A stretch of DNA of 64,000 nt from the NCBI GenBank assembly GCA_011390805.1, contig JAABRT010000001.1:1-64000 (forward strand), given 5' to 3'. Source of the DNA: Gemmatimonas sp. GTDB taxonomy: Bacteria > Gemmatimonadota > Gemmatimonadetes > Gemmatimonadales > Gemmatimonadaceae. The position numbers and the translations under genes were made by a program. Shown here one piece after another: positions 41,221-50,225 of this stretch (positions are counted from its first letter, which is position 1; every line of letters starts with the position of its first letter). The notes beneath the pieces are model-generated. The model was not told where the DNA came from. It worked only from the letters and a program-made list of their open reading frames with translations, and searched no databases.

Positions 41221-42462
41221 ATGCCCGCGCGAAGCGAACGCCAAGAAGCCGATACGAACTATGCGATTGCGCGCCGCCTGCGCCGATTGCTTCTGCTGAA
41301 CTTCGTTGCTCTCACAGCGTGCACCACGGGTGACCAAACGCCAGAATCTGCCGATCATTCCGTCTCCGCTCTTGTCGCTATTCGCGATACAACGGCCAGT
41401 TGTGCGTCGTGTTCAATTGCAATGACGAAGATTGCGTCGCTTGGCAGAAACGCCGATTCCGTACTGTTGTTTCGCACACCAGTTGTCGTACGCGACTCGC
41501 GAGGGCGCACCATTGCGGCGGTGCCGGACAATGGCTTCCAACCAGTGATCGTGTACAGACGCGACGGCACCGTCGAGCGCACACTCGGTCGTGAAGGTAG
41601 TGGGCCGGGCGAGCATACACGCGTTGAAGCGATTGCGGTGACTGAGGGAGACTCGATCGTACTCGCCCACAGCTATCTGCGATTCTCCGTATTTTCGCCG
41701 GATGGCCGCTTCGTTCGCGGCGGACCGTTGCCTACCCCGCCCCATTCCATAATCCACCTGCCGGATGGCGGATTGCTCATCAACGGCACGCTACGCAACG
41801 AAACTGCGTCCGGGTTGCCGCTTCATAGGCTTAGGCCGGACGGATCACTTGTTCGGAGCTTCGGCACCAGGGATGTTCTCGGCGCTGGTACATCAGCCGA
41901 TCGCACGCTGGCACCTCAGCTCAACGGCTCATCACTCTGGCTGTCGGAGCGCGGACAGTATCGCCTTGAACAAGTCGATACTCTCGGGCAAGTATCACGC
42001 ACGATTACCGTTGCCACACCGTGGTGGTTTGTGTTCGCCACATCAGCAGAAGCCAAGGCGTATTTCGACACGGTTCGGCCACCTGATCAAATGCCTGCAA
42101 CTGCCGAGAGACGGCCGTCAGGTCTCAAGTACCGTCCGCCGTTTGCCATAGCCAGCGTAGTGCCCGACAGCGCGGGACTACTATGGGTCGCGCACCACAC
42201 GCATGTAGAAGCCTGGGACACGCTCAACGCCGATTACGAGAGTGGTACGAGCGAAGTCAGGTTGGCCGATGAGATGAAAGGCCGCATGTATCGCACCGTA
42301 CTCGACGTACTTGATGTTGAGCGCGGCACACTGCTCGCCCGTCGCATCATTCCCGGGTATGGATGGGTAGCCAACGACGGCACGTTCATTTATATGCGTT
42401 ACCGCGAAGATGGTATCGTGGCCATGGACGTACTGACGTTACGACTGCAGGGTATACGCTAA
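41221..42462 (+). CDS. Six-bladed beta-propeller lipoprotein
   Basis: The product has 413 residues. The lipobox is NFVALTACTTG. The mature protein holds propeller-like blades with GDSIVLAHSYLRFSVFSPDGRFVRGG, PPHSIIHLPDGGLLINGT, and LREG/GREGSGPGEHTRVEAIAV, the GSGPGEF-type motif of bacterial 6-bladed beta-propeller proteins common in Gemmatimonadota and Bacteroidota. It is surface or periplasmic; ligand unknown. The stop is 4 bases from that of the convergent gene at 42467. Confidence 0.82.
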   Translation: MPARSERQEADTNYAIARRLRRLLLLNFVALTACTTGDQTPESADHSVSALVAIRDTTASCASCSIAMTKIASLGRNADSVLLFRTPVVVRDSRGRTIAAVPDNGFQPVIVYRRDGTVERTLGREGSGPGEHTRVEAIAVTEGDSIVLAHSYLRFSVFSPDGRFVRGGPLPTPPHSIIHLPDGGLLINGTLRNETASGLPLHRLRPDGSLVRSFGTRDVLGAGTSADRTLAPQLNGSSLWLSERGQYRLEQVDTLGQVSRTITVATPWWFVFATSAEAKAYFDTVRPPDQMPATAERRPSGLKYRPPFAIASVVPDSAGLLWVAHHTHVEAWDTLNADYESGTSEVRLADEMKGRMYRTVLDVLDVERGTLLARRIIPGYGWVANDGTFIYMRYREDGIVAMDVLTLRLQGIR

Positions 42463-42466
42463 GCGC

Positions 42467-43804
42467 TCACCTGTCGTCAAAACTGATCTCGTCACTACCA
42501 CCATCGCGGATTGGCGACCCCGCGCAGTCATCGGGACTTTCTCGCACTTCGTATGGTCCGCTGATCGTGTCCGTGCGCGACGCAATCGTGCTGCCGAAGA
42601 AGCGCAGATCAATGCCGCCCTGCACGAGATATTTCACGTAGGCGCTTTTGCACACGGGTCCCCATTGCAGGCGCGAGCCCACGAAGAACTCCGGACGGAT
42701 GAAGGGCACAATCGTTTCACCGAAAATTCCGACTTCAATCTTTGGTGCGGCAAAGCCGAACTGCGCGTCTACTTCATTACCGATAAGCGCTGCCGCGTCA
42801 CCTGTCGAAGCTCCCAGTACAGGGGTGCCAAGTCCGGCCGACGCTGTCGTCTGCATGGACATGCCATCATAGCGGAATCCGGCGTCGCCACCGTATGAGA
42901 AACTCGTGCGCGCCGACGCCGAGGCATTGCCGTTCACCACCAGCTTCGTCACCAGCTGCACCTTGAGCGCCACAATCACCGGCAGGGGACCCACCTGTAC
43001 CGGAAAACGCAGTATCGCTTCAGGCCAATCGAAAGCCAGCTCATCGAAGCCCGCCCCCGCAGCGGCAACGTCGAGGTCTACGGTACCACCCAGTCCCCTG
43101 GCGTCGTAGTCAAACCGCTCGGTGCGGTTCTCCGCGATATCAATGCGTGCCAGACTGCGCATTTCGCCGATCACGGTTTGCGCGGTGAAGCGCGCGTTAG
43201 CCGCTCCCCCGGTCTTTTTGAGTACGTCCACTCGAATCGTGGCGTTTGAACCGGTGGTGCTCAATGTCGCTGTGATTTCGTTCGCACCAGCGGTGTATTT
43301 CCACTCCACCGATCCATTGGGTTGCACCATCGATGGTGCGAGCAACCGGTCTCCCGTTTTCAAACGCGCATTGGCCAGCACGGCAGTGCTGTAGCGCAGC
43401 GGCTGATCCCACGTGATGTCCGCATCTTTGATCGCTTGATTGAGCGACACGTACGACGTCGTCAGCGTTGACTCACCGCCAGTCGTATTCACCGCCGTAA
43501 TGCGACGCAGTGCGACACCGGGTATCAGGAGGATCCGTCCGGGCTGCAGCGTCACGTTTGCGGCCGTCAGCACATCAGTCGAAAAGCGGTACACGTGCGC
43601 TGCGCTGTCCACCGAAACAAGCGCCTGCGATGCGACGGCATCGGGGATGCGGATTGTTGATGGAGAGTAGGTGATTTCATAACCCCCGCCCGTCTCCGGC
43701 GGCGTAACAGCCGGCGGATCGGTCACGGCATCGCTGCCCGACGAACAGGCCATCATGGCCAGCAGTGCTGTCGCGAGCACGCTCTTCAACACACCTCGAC
43801 GCAT
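42467..43804 (-). CDS. Hypothetical lipoprotein with a beta-barrel-like C-terminus
   Basis: The product has 445 residues. ATG 43802-43804 has CAGGAGG upstream. The signal is MRRGVLKSVLATALLAMMACSSG. The mature protein has strand-rich repeats (TVDLDVAAAGAGFDELAFDWPEAILRFPVQVGPLPVIVALKVQLVTKLVVNG, SARTSFSYGGDAGFRYDGMSM) and a Gly-rich C-terminal half. No family is recognised. Confidence 0.7.
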   Translation of the reverse strand: MRRGVLKSVLATALLAMMACSSGSDAVTDPPAVTPPETGGGYEITYSPSTIRIPDAVASQALVSVDSAAHVYRFSTDVLTAANVTLQPGRILLIPGVALRRITAVNTTGGESTLTTSYVSLNQAIKDADITWDQPLRYSTAVLANARLKTGDRLLAPSMVQPNGSVEWKYTAGANEITATLSTTGSNATIRVDVLKKTGGAANARFTAQTVIGEMRSLARIDIAENRTERFDYDARGLGGTVDLDVAAAGAGFDELAFDWPEAILRFPVQVGPLPVIVALKVQLVTKLVVNGNASASARTSFSYGGDAGFRYDGMSMQTTASAGLGTPVLGASTGDAAALIGNEVDAQFGFAAPKIEVGIFGETIVPFIRPEFFVGSRLQWGPVCKSAYVKYLVQGGIDLRFFGSTIASRTDTISGPYEVRESPDDCAGSPIRDGGSDEISFDDR

Positions 43805-43950
43805 CGAACCTCCTGAAAGACCGGGAAACACCGGTTTGTAACCGGGCTGCTCAGTCAGGCGTAGAGACGGGGCGTGATCCGCCACCATGACTATCTTTCA
43901 TGTTGCATTTGCGGGTAGCACGCTCACCGTCGCACGCTGCGGAGGATGTC

Positions 43951-44202
43951 ATGGACACTGTTCTGTTGCGCACATACCGGTTTCGCTACGAAGGCGATAT
44001 TGACCGGGCAATTCTGGACGAAGCGGGCATTCGTTGCGTGCTCGTGGGCGACGACGCCGGCGGCCTGGGGCCGCACATCATGTCGGTGAATCCCATCCGG
44101 TTGTTTGTTGCAGAAGAAGAGGCGGAGGCTGCTCAACACGCACTCACCGAGCATCAAACGGGATCGGGTGAGGACAGCGCCAACACCGATGTCACCCCGT
44201 AA
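43951..44202 (+). CDS. DUF2007 family protein
   Basis: The product has 83 residues: MDTVLLRTYRFRYEGDIDRAILDEAGIRCVLVGDDAGG, then NPIRLFVAEEEAEAAQHALTEH. This is the DUF2007 pattern of a small putative signal-transducing protein that reads as two alpha/beta units. GGAGGATGTC precedes the ATG. It overlaps the next gene by 14 bases. Confidence 0.87.
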   Translation: MDTVLLRTYRFRYEGDIDRAILDEAGIRCVLVGDDAGGLGPHIMSVNPIRLFVAEEEAEAAQHALTEHQTGSGEDSANTDVTP

Positions 44203-45049
44203 CTGCGCCACGCGTGCCGCCGCACTTGCTTTCACAGTTGCGGCCACGCTCATCCTGCAGGGATGTCAGCCCGCACCGGAGCGCGTGCCCACACAACAGA
44301 GCGACAGCGAGCTGTTGGCTGCCATCTTTTCGGGCTCGCGCGGCACGTGGGTAGACCTCACCCACAGCTTCTCTGATCACACGGTTTTCTGGCCTACCGA
44401 CACCATGGGGTTCAGCCTCGATACGGTGAGCTATGGTCGCACCGAAGGTGGATGGTTTTACTCCGCCTATCGCTACTCCGCCGCCGAGCATGGCGGCACC
44501 CACCTCGACGCACCGATTCATTTTGCCGAAGGCCGGAATACCAGCGATTCGATTCCGCTCAATCGCCTGATCGGTGCCGCGGTGGTAATCGATGTGTCCG
44601 ACCGCGCGACGCCCGACTATCAGCTGTCAGTGGAAGACATCACACGCTGGGAGCAAACGCACGGACGCATTCCCGATGGCGCCATCGTACTGCTGCGCAC
44701 CGGCTGGGACGCGCGCTACGCAGACCGCGCCGCATATCTCGGCACCGATCAAACCGGACCGGATGCCGTTGCGCAGCTGCACTTCCCAGGCCTTGGCCCG
44801 GACGCCGCGCAGTGGTTGGTAGACAACCGACAAATCGGCGCACTCGGCATTGATACGCCGAGCATTGACTACGGCCAGTCTGCGGATTTTCGGAGTCACG
44901 TTACACTGTTTGGCGAGAACATTCCGGGCTTTGAGAATGTGGCCAATCTGGGCGCGCTGCCTCCGACTGGCAGCTACATCGTGGCACTGCCGATGAAGAT
45001 CGAGGGCGGCAGCGGCGGTCCGCTACGCATCATCGCATACGTGCCCTGA
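44189..45049 (+). CDS. Cyclase family protein (kynurenine formamidase-like), lipoprotein
   Basis: The product has 286 residues with a lipobox (LILQGCQPAP). The cyclase/formamidase fold is clear: TWVDLTHSFSDHTVFWPTD, the metal-binding AEHGGTHLDAPIHFAEG, PDGAIVLLRTGWD, LGIDTPSIDYGQSADFRSHVTLFGENIPGFENVANLGALPPTG. The family hydrolyses cyclic amides or N-formylkynurenine using a metal bound by the HxxxxxD/HGGTHxDxPxH cluster. The lipoprotein signal is unusual and predicts a periplasmic location. Confidence 0.88.
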   Translation: MSPRNCATRAAALAFTVAATLILQGCQPAPERVPTQQSDSELLAAIFSGSRGTWVDLTHSFSDHTVFWPTDTMGFSLDTVSYGRTEGGWFYSAYRYSAAEHGGTHLDAPIHFAEGRNTSDSIPLNRLIGAAVVIDVSDRATPDYQLSVEDITRWEQTHGRIPDGAIVLLRTGWDARYADRAAYLGTDQTGPDAVAQLHFPGLGPDAAQWLVDNRQIGALGIDTPSIDYGQSADFRSHVTLFGENIPGFENVANLGALPPTGSYIVALPMKIEGGSGGPLRIIAYVP

Positions 45050-45061
45050 TTGCGTCATGCG

Positions 45062-45589
45062 TCAGTGCGGCAAATATCGCTGCACAACGCCGTAGCTCCA
45101 GGTGCCCGCCATCGCCGCCAGCAGGCCGGCCGCCATCACACCGAGTCCGCTGCCAATCAGCGCGAACATCGGTCCCGGACAGGCGCCAATGAGTGCCCAC
45201 CCAAGGCCAAATACCGATCCGCCCATCCAGTAGCGCGCGCCGCGTACCTGGCCGGCTCCCCACTGCTTGGGTGTCAACTCGATTGGCTCGCCGTGCAGCG
45301 TGCGCACTCCCAGACGCCGGATTATCACAAGCGACAGCCCCGCCACCACCACGGCGCTTCCAATGATGCCGTACATGTGGAGGCTCTGAAAGCGAAACAT
45401 CTCCTGAATGCGAAACCACGACGCCACTTCGCTGCGCACAAAGAGCACACCCAGCAGGATACCGGCGGCGAAATAGGCGAGCATGGCCGGTCCGCTGCTC
45501 GCACCCTGCAGCGCACTGTCGCGAAGCGCGGGTGGCACTTGCTCAGTGTCAACACATTCGTAGTCGAGTACCTCGGCAGCCACGCTCAC
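45062..45589 (-). CDS. YeeE/YedE-type membrane protein (C-terminal half, DUF6691-like)
   Basis: The product has 175 residues from GTG 45587-45589, overlapping the upstream gene's stop (GTGA). Four or five helices: AYFAAGILLGVLFV, YGIIGSAVVVAGLSLVII, then the signature YWMGGSVFGLGWALIGACPGPMFALIGSG with a conserved Cys and GLLAAMAGTWSYG. In this family one Cys per half lies in the path for thiosulphate or sulphide-derived sulphur. It is the second half of a split transporter. Confidence 0.88.
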   Translation of the reverse strand: MSVAAEVLDYECVDTEQVPPALRDSALQGASSGPAMLAYFAAGILLGVLFVRSEVASWFRIQEMFRFQSLHMYGIIGSAVVVAGLSLVIIRRLGVRTLHGEPIELTPKQWGAGQVRGARYWMGGSVFGLGWALIGACPGPMFALIGSGLGVMAAGLLAAMAGTWSYGVVQRYLPH

Positions 45590-46182
45590 AACCCACCGCC
45601 CAGCAACGCCGGCAACAGCACCGGATACAGCAGGTGCGTGATCAGCAGTCCGCCTGCAAAAAATCCGACCACCGCTACCAGGCTTGGCGCCTGCAGCGCG
45701 GCCAGACCGGAAATGGCGTGTCCACTTGTGCACCCACCCGCCCATCGCGCGCCAAAGCCCACCAGAAAGCCGCCAACAATGACAATGAGCAGCCCCAAAG
45801 GTGAGCCAAGGCTCTGCCAGGAGAAGAGGTCGGCGGGCGCATAGCCGCTCAGTGACGTAATGCCGAGTGACGACAGATCAGCGCGTGTGGCCTCGCTGAT
45901 GTTCGCACCCACGTCGGGCACGCCGAGCGTGGCAGTGGCCAGCCAGCCTCCCACCACGATCCCCAGCGCGAACACCATATTCCAGCCGCCCACGCGAAGC
46001 CAGTCGTAGCGCAGGAACGACGGCTTGGCACTATCAGGCACCGGAACCGCCGCACACATGTGCCGGAGGTTGGAAGAAATCCCGAACACCTTGCCACCGA
46101 CTACGAGCAGCAGGGGAACGATCAGGCCAATGAGTGGACCGGCCACATACCATGGCCACGTGCCGGACAGCAATGAGTGCAT
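45586..46182 (-). CDS. YeeE/YedE-type membrane protein (N-terminal half)
   Basis: The product has 198 residues from ATG 46180-46182. Membrane segments include GPLIGLIVPLLLVVGGKVFG and GWNMVFALGIVVGGWLATATLG. The signature FLVGFGARWAGGCTSGHAISGLAALQ has the Cys of the sulphur-transport motif. The family imports thiosulphate or similar sulphur compounds. The partner half is encoded directly downstream with overlapping stop and start, so the two form one split YeeE/YedE permease. Confidence 0.9.
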   Translation of the reverse strand: MHSLLSGTWPWYVAGPLIGLIVPLLLVVGGKVFGISSNLRHMCAAVPVPDSAKPSFLRYDWLRVGGWNMVFALGIVVGGWLATATLGVPDVGANISEATRADLSSLGITSLSGYAPADLFSWQSLGSPLGLLIVIVGGFLVGFGARWAGGCTSGHAISGLAALQAPSLVAVVGFFAGGLLITHLLYPVLLPALLGGGL

Positions 46183-46205
46183 AGCGAGACGGAAGAGACA
46201 TCGAG

Positions 46206-46228
46206 AGTTGTGCCGTTTGGGCACAACT
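46206..46228 (-). promoter_or_regulatory. Nine-pair hairpin between the serine hydrolase and YeeE genes
   Basis: AGTTGTGCC-GTTTG-GGCACAACT is a perfect hairpin placed 23 bases before the YeeE-half start and about 90 after the upstream gene's stop. No T tract follows. It could be a terminator of the serine-hydrolase transcript or a leader structure of yeeE. Confidence 0.5.
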
Positions 46229-46320
46229 CCAAGAACAACCGGAAGGTAGCTATGGGTTCCGTCGTACCGCGTGTGGCCCGGCTAACTATGGTGCTTGTCC
46301 TGCATTTGATGGCGAGCAGC

Positions 46321-47469
46321 TCAGACCGGCCCCAGCAGAGCTTCGAGAAACTCAACGTCATCAAAGCTGCGTCCGCCGCGCAACGGACCCATGCGAACGA
46401 CCACGAGATCGCGCGACGGGATCAGATAAAGACGCTGTTTGCCGGCACCGGCAGCCATCACCAGATCCTTCGGCACCACACTCGCGGCGGGCGTTTGCTC
46501 TGCAGCGCCGCGCCGCTCGGCGCGTCTGTCGGCACGTCGCTCAGCAGCACGGCGCGCGCGTGCACGACCGCCAGCTGAATCGCTGTTTCCATCACTGTCT
46601 CCGCCGCTCAAACCGGGTGCCCGAGCTGTCGTGCCGCCGCTCAGCCACCATGACAGTCCGTATGCGCCGTTGGCACCGGAAGGCCGGAACAGCTGCGCCA
46701 CAAGTGTGTCGGGCAACAGGCGCGTTCCGTTGTGCACACCGCCTCGTCGGATGAACTCACCGAACGTGGCCCAGTCACGTGCGGTCATGGCTGCGCCGCC
46801 GGCCAGCTGTGGCTTGCCATCGGCGCATTTGGCGCGCCATTCAACCTGCACACCGAGCGGTGAAAAAATGCGCCGGTTGAGATATGCGTCAAACGTTTCA
46901 GTGGCACGTACGCGTTCAATCAGTGCACCCATGGTGATGAACGGATACGGACCATACGCAAACGTGCTGCCAGGTTCAGCCTGCGCAGGCGCGTTCACCG
47001 CGTCGTTCCATCCGGAACGCGGACCGCCGCACCCCGTAGCGGCCACGCCAGGTTCAACACCGCTCTCCAGCGACAGCAGTTGGCGGATGGTCACGCGTGA
47101 TTTTCGCGGATCAGTACTCCATTCCGTGAGGTAGCGTGCAACCGGATCGTCAAGTCGGATCAGTCCGTCGGCAACCGCTGCAATCGCAGCAACACCGAGA
47201 AAACTTTTGCTACCGCTCGCCAGCATCACACGCTCTGATGCGCGGCCGCCGTTCATGTACTGTTCGTGGATCACCGTACCGCGGTGCATTACCAGAATCG
47301 CCTGTCCGTCGGTGCGAGCGGCGTACGCTGTGGCGGCGCGCAACTGTGCAGCCGACGGTGCTTGAACCGCTGGTGTTTTGACCGTTGGTGCAGCTGGTGC
47401 AGCTGGTGCCTGCGCGCTCAGCGCGGCCGCGCAGCCCGTCACCAACAGGAAGCAGAGTGCGTGTTGCAT
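46321..47469 (-). CDS. Serine hydrolase, beta-lactamase class C-like
   Basis: The product has 382 residues with a signal peptide (FLLVTGCAAALSAQ). The SxxK motif is S-GS-K in MLASGSKSFLGV; AYGPYPF provides the YxN/YxP position, and a KTG-box equivalent is not obvious. The usual fold elements RLDDPVARYLTEW and VTIRQLLSLESGVEPGVAATG are present. Residues near 290-335 are an Asp/Ser-rich then Arg/Ala-rich insert (SGGDSDGNSDSAGG, RARARRAAERRADRR) that is not normal for the family and may be a low-complexity expansion. Probably a periplasmic peptidase or esterase. Confidence 0.85.
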   Translation of the reverse strand: MQHALCFLLVTGCAAALSAQAPAAPAAPTVKTPAVQAPSAAQLRAATAYAARTDGQAILVMHRGTVIHEQYMNGGRASERVMLASGSKSFLGVAAIAAVADGLIRLDDPVARYLTEWSTDPRKSRVTIRQLLSLESGVEPGVAATGCGGPRSGWNDAVNAPAQAEPGSTFAYGPYPFITMGALIERVRATETFDAYLNRRIFSPLGVQVEWRAKCADGKPQLAGGAAMTARDWATFGEFIRRGGVHNGTRLLPDTLVAQLFRPSGANGAYGLSWWLSGGTTARAPGLSGGDSDGNSDSAGGRARARRAAERRADRRAERRGAAEQTPAASVVPKDLVMAAGAGKQRLYLIPSRDLVVVRMGPLRGGRSFDDVEFLEALLGPV

Positions 47470-47565
47470 AATGGGTGAGACGGCGTGACCCGTGGAGTGT
47501 TAGTGCACCGCCGGGAACACGAGGCGTAAGACTCCGCCGGCCGGTGCACCCGACCTCCGCGACGC

Positions 47566-47877
47566 TCACCTCGGCTCGGCGACTACGAGTTCAATCTCGA
47601 TTCCACCGGTCAGCTTTGCGAGCAGGTTGTAAATCACACACGCGATCGCCGTGGTGATGAATCCGATCACCGCGTACAGTATAGGCGCACCGATTGCAAA
47701 CACGATACTCATCGCGCCCATCGAGCCCATTGGCTCCAGCGTTGCCGCTCCCTCTGTCGCCGGAAGCCGGCCCATCAGCCAGATAAAGGGGGCGAAGAGC
47801 AGACCCACGAGCCCGTACAGCGCGGCGACAACGATTGAGGTCTGGTACACCCCGACCCGACGTATTCTGTGCAGCAT
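47566..47877 (-). CDS. DUF3566-like membrane protein
   Basis: The product has 103 residues. Two hydrophobic segments (TSIVVAALYGLVGLLFAPFIWL, SIVFAIGAPILYAVIGFITTAIACVIYNLLA) and a short C-terminal strand (GGIEIELVVAE) follow the layout of DUF3566 proteins, although the match is by eye. The start at 47875-47877 begins MLHRIRRVGVYQTS. Function unknown. Confidence 0.65.
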   Translation of the reverse strand: MLHRIRRVGVYQTSIVVAALYGLVGLLFAPFIWLMGRLPATEGAATLEPMGSMGAMSIVFAIGAPILYAVIGFITTAIACVIYNLLAKLTGGIEIELVVAEPR

Positions 47878-47994
47878 GCAGTCACCAGGTGATGAGGCAA
47901 AACGGGCGCCGGCTCGCGGCGCACCGTTGCTTATCGTGCAGCCGCGGATGGGGTTTCGCAAATGTCAGTGTCGCAGCGTCTCCTGCGCAGCCCG

Positions 47995-49557
47995 CTAAGG
48001 CGTCGGACCGTGACGCAGCGACGTGAGCCAGGCTGCCATTTCCTCTTCGTCCTTTGACGTCCATAATCCGGATGTCAGACATCCGACCATGGCATCAAGC
48101 AGCGGTTTGCCGTGATTAGGCTCGTTGATCATGCGATGCATTTGCAGCTTGGCGACGCGACGTTGACGGGTAGCGTATTTGAGTGCGACTTCGTCGGCGC
48201 ACCGTTCCCGATCCTCCAGCAGTGTTTCAAAGACGCGCTTAATGCGGATGGTGTTGTTGCCGAGCTGTACGAGTGATTCCGCGAGCACCGCTGGGTCAAT
48301 GGTTTCAACAAACCCGAAAACGGTCCAGCGACAGGAGTTGATGATGAAATCCGGATCGTGCGCCATGTACACATCGAATCCGTGCACGTCACGGGTTGCC
48401 ACCAGATCACCCAGCGACTGTTTCACGTACACCGAATCGGTGGACCGTCGAAGCTGCAAGAGCGTGATGGGATCAAGCGCAATGCGGTGATCTCGGCGGC
48501 GGATGCCCGGAGGCCAGTTGCGACACGGCGAGCCATACGATTCCACCGTGCGCCCCCTGACCGCTGCATCACCGTCGGCCAAAGCCAGCGCAAAGAGTGC
48601 GTTGCTGGTGATCAGGTTGCCCTGACTGTGCGCGTAAATCGGGATGCTTCGATCACTGAGTGGTCCACTGCGCAGCGCGCGAAACAGCTGCAGGGTGGCG
48701 GTGTTACCGGCGATCAACGCTTCGATGAACTGCACTCGTGTGAGGTGGAGCCCGGCGGTGCGGTATGCCTTGAGTTGTGCATCAATGACCAGTCGGTATG
48801 CCGCCGTAGTGTGCGGGACATCTCCGCCGGCAGCACCCGGTCCGAGTTTGTCGGCGACACATTGAAAGAAATCTGTCCGCAAGCTTTGTGTACCGTTGAA
48901 TACTCCGTACACCGGACAGCGCAGGTTCGTGGAGAGAAGCATGGCATGCGACATGTGTGTGTCGCCTGTTGTCAGCATGCCGTTTACAAAAATGGCGCGC
49001 AGATTCGGCCGATAGTACTTCTGTTCTTTGGTAACGATTTTTTCGAAGAGGGTGATTTCACCGTCAGCTTTTGGCGCTAGGTTGCGCGGGAATGTAGGTG
49101 GTGCAGGCGTATTTTCATGCTGCGTTTTCAGCTCCGCCACACGCGCCGGATCCGGCGGGGCCACATTTATTTCTGCACCAGGCGGTGTGTTGCTGAGCGG
49201 GTCGTCCGGCGTGAGGGGCGGCGGCGCCATACCAGACCACTTGGCCTTGGACGAAGCATCGCACATCGCAGCGATCGTTTTCCGGTCCGGCTCTACCAGA
49301 CCATCGCCAAAGCGCATACCACAGACGACTTTCTGAAACGACTTGATGGCGTCGATAGTGAGCGGGCCGCATTTGCCATCCACAGCAAGGCGTGTACGGT
49401 TGGGCGGCATCAGGGCATTGAGCTGCTCCTGAATAGTGCGCACATCAGCGTCGGCGTTGCGTCCGCGCGCACCGACCGATGCGCTAATGAAGATCAGGCT
49501 GACAGTGGTCATGGACAGGATTGGGCGGGAAGATGCGTTGCGCGCTGTACCACGCAT
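47995..49557 (-). CDS. Peptidoglycan-binding and lipase-like protein
   Basis: The product has about 520 residues. A possible signal or anchor (SMTTVSLIFISASVGA) precedes a peptidoglycan-binding-1-type domain (VRTIQEQLNALMPPNRTRLAVDGKCGPLTIDAIKSFQKVV). A Pro-rich linker follows (PPPLTPDDPLSNTPPGAE), then an alpha/beta-hydrolase-like domain with FVNGMLTTGDTHMSHAMLLS and a serine nucleophile motif IPIYAHSQGNLITSNALF, which fits GxSxG as AHSQG. Cell-wall binding plus lipase or esterase suggests a secreted cell-envelope hydrolase or antibacterial effector. Start uncertain (also possible at 49512 or 49608). Confidence 0.7.
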   Translation of the reverse strand: MRGTARNASSRPILSMTTVSLIFISASVGARGRNADADVRTIQEQLNALMPPNRTRLAVDGKCGPLTIDAIKSFQKVVCGMRFGDGLVEPDRKTIAAMCDASSKAKWSGMAPPPLTPDDPLSNTPPGAEINVAPPDPARVAELKTQHENTPAPPTFPRNLAPKADGEITLFEKIVTKEQKYYRPNLRAIFVNGMLTTGDTHMSHAMLLSTNLRCPVYGVFNGTQSLRTDFFQCVADKLGPGAAGGDVPHTTAAYRLVIDAQLKAYRTAGLHLTRVQFIEALIAGNTATLQLFRALRSGPLSDRSIPIYAHSQGNLITSNALFALALADGDAAVRGRTVESYGSPCRNWPPGIRRRDHRIALDPITLLQLRRSTDSVYVKQSLGDLVATRDVHGFDVYMAHDPDFIINSCRWTVFGFVETIDPAVLAESLVQLGNNTIRIKRVFETLLEDRERCADEVALKYATRQRRVAKLQMHRMINEPNHGKPLLDAMVGCLTSGLWTSKDEEEMAAWLTSLRHGPTP

Positions 49558-49655
49558 CAGAAAAGGCGCATCTTTTCCCTGTCGGCCGCCATCGGTCGTT
49601 TCGCGCACCCGCCGGAAGCGGCTTTCCCCCGTTTTCCCGCATCCCTGACCACTGA

Positions 49656-50225
49656 ATGGACAAGCCTATGCATCAGAGCAGTGACACTGACTTGCTGCGC
49701 TATCCGATTGGAGTCTTCACACCACGGACCAGCCTTTCGGCGCATGATGTGCAACAGCTCGTTGACGATCTCGACGCACTACCGAATGACGTTCGCGCAT
49801 CGGTGGCGCGTCTCCCGGATGAGCAACTCGACACTCCGTATCGCAGGGGTGGCTGGACAGTTCGCCAGGTTGTGCACCATCTGCCGGACAGTCACATGAA
49901 CGGCTACGTGCGCTTCAAACTGGCGCTCACAGAGCAGGAACCCGTCATCAAGCCGTACAACGAAGCGGCGTGGGCCGAGCTTCCGGATGGGCGTTCCAAC
50001 GATATCGAGAGTTCGCTGTTGCTGCTTGCTGCGGTACACCGCAAGTGGACATCACTGCTTCGCTCCATGACGCGTGAGCACTTTGCGCGAACGTACTCAC
50101 ATCCGGAGTCCGGTGTCAGCACACTCGAACGCAGTCTGCAACTGTATGTGTGGCACGGTCGGCATCACCTTGCACACGTGCAAGGTGCGCCTTTCAATGC
50201 GAGCAGGTTTACTTCGCCAGCTTGA
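49656..50225 (+). CDS. DinB/YfiT-family metal-dependent protein (bacillithiol transferase-like)
   Basis: The product has 189 residues. YfiT-type features: RYPIGVFTPRTSLSAHDVQQLVDDLDALPNDVRASVA, GWTVRQVVHHLPDSHMNGYVRFKLALTE, WHGRHHLAHVQG. Candidate metal ligands H74/H75, H167 and H171 match the DinB triad spacing. In Bacillus the family transfers bacillithiol; without evidence of bacillithiol here the thiol is unknown. Its 3' end overlaps the M56 gene by 17 bases. Confidence 0.88.
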   Translation: MDKPMHQSSDTDLLRYPIGVFTPRTSLSAHDVQQLVDDLDALPNDVRASVARLPDEQLDTPYRRGGWTVRQVVHHLPDSHMNGYVRFKLALTEQEPVIKPYNEAAWAELPDGRSNDIESSLLLLAAVHRKWTSLLRSMTREHFARTYSHPESGVSTLERSLQLYVWHGRHHLAHVQGAPFNASRFTSPA

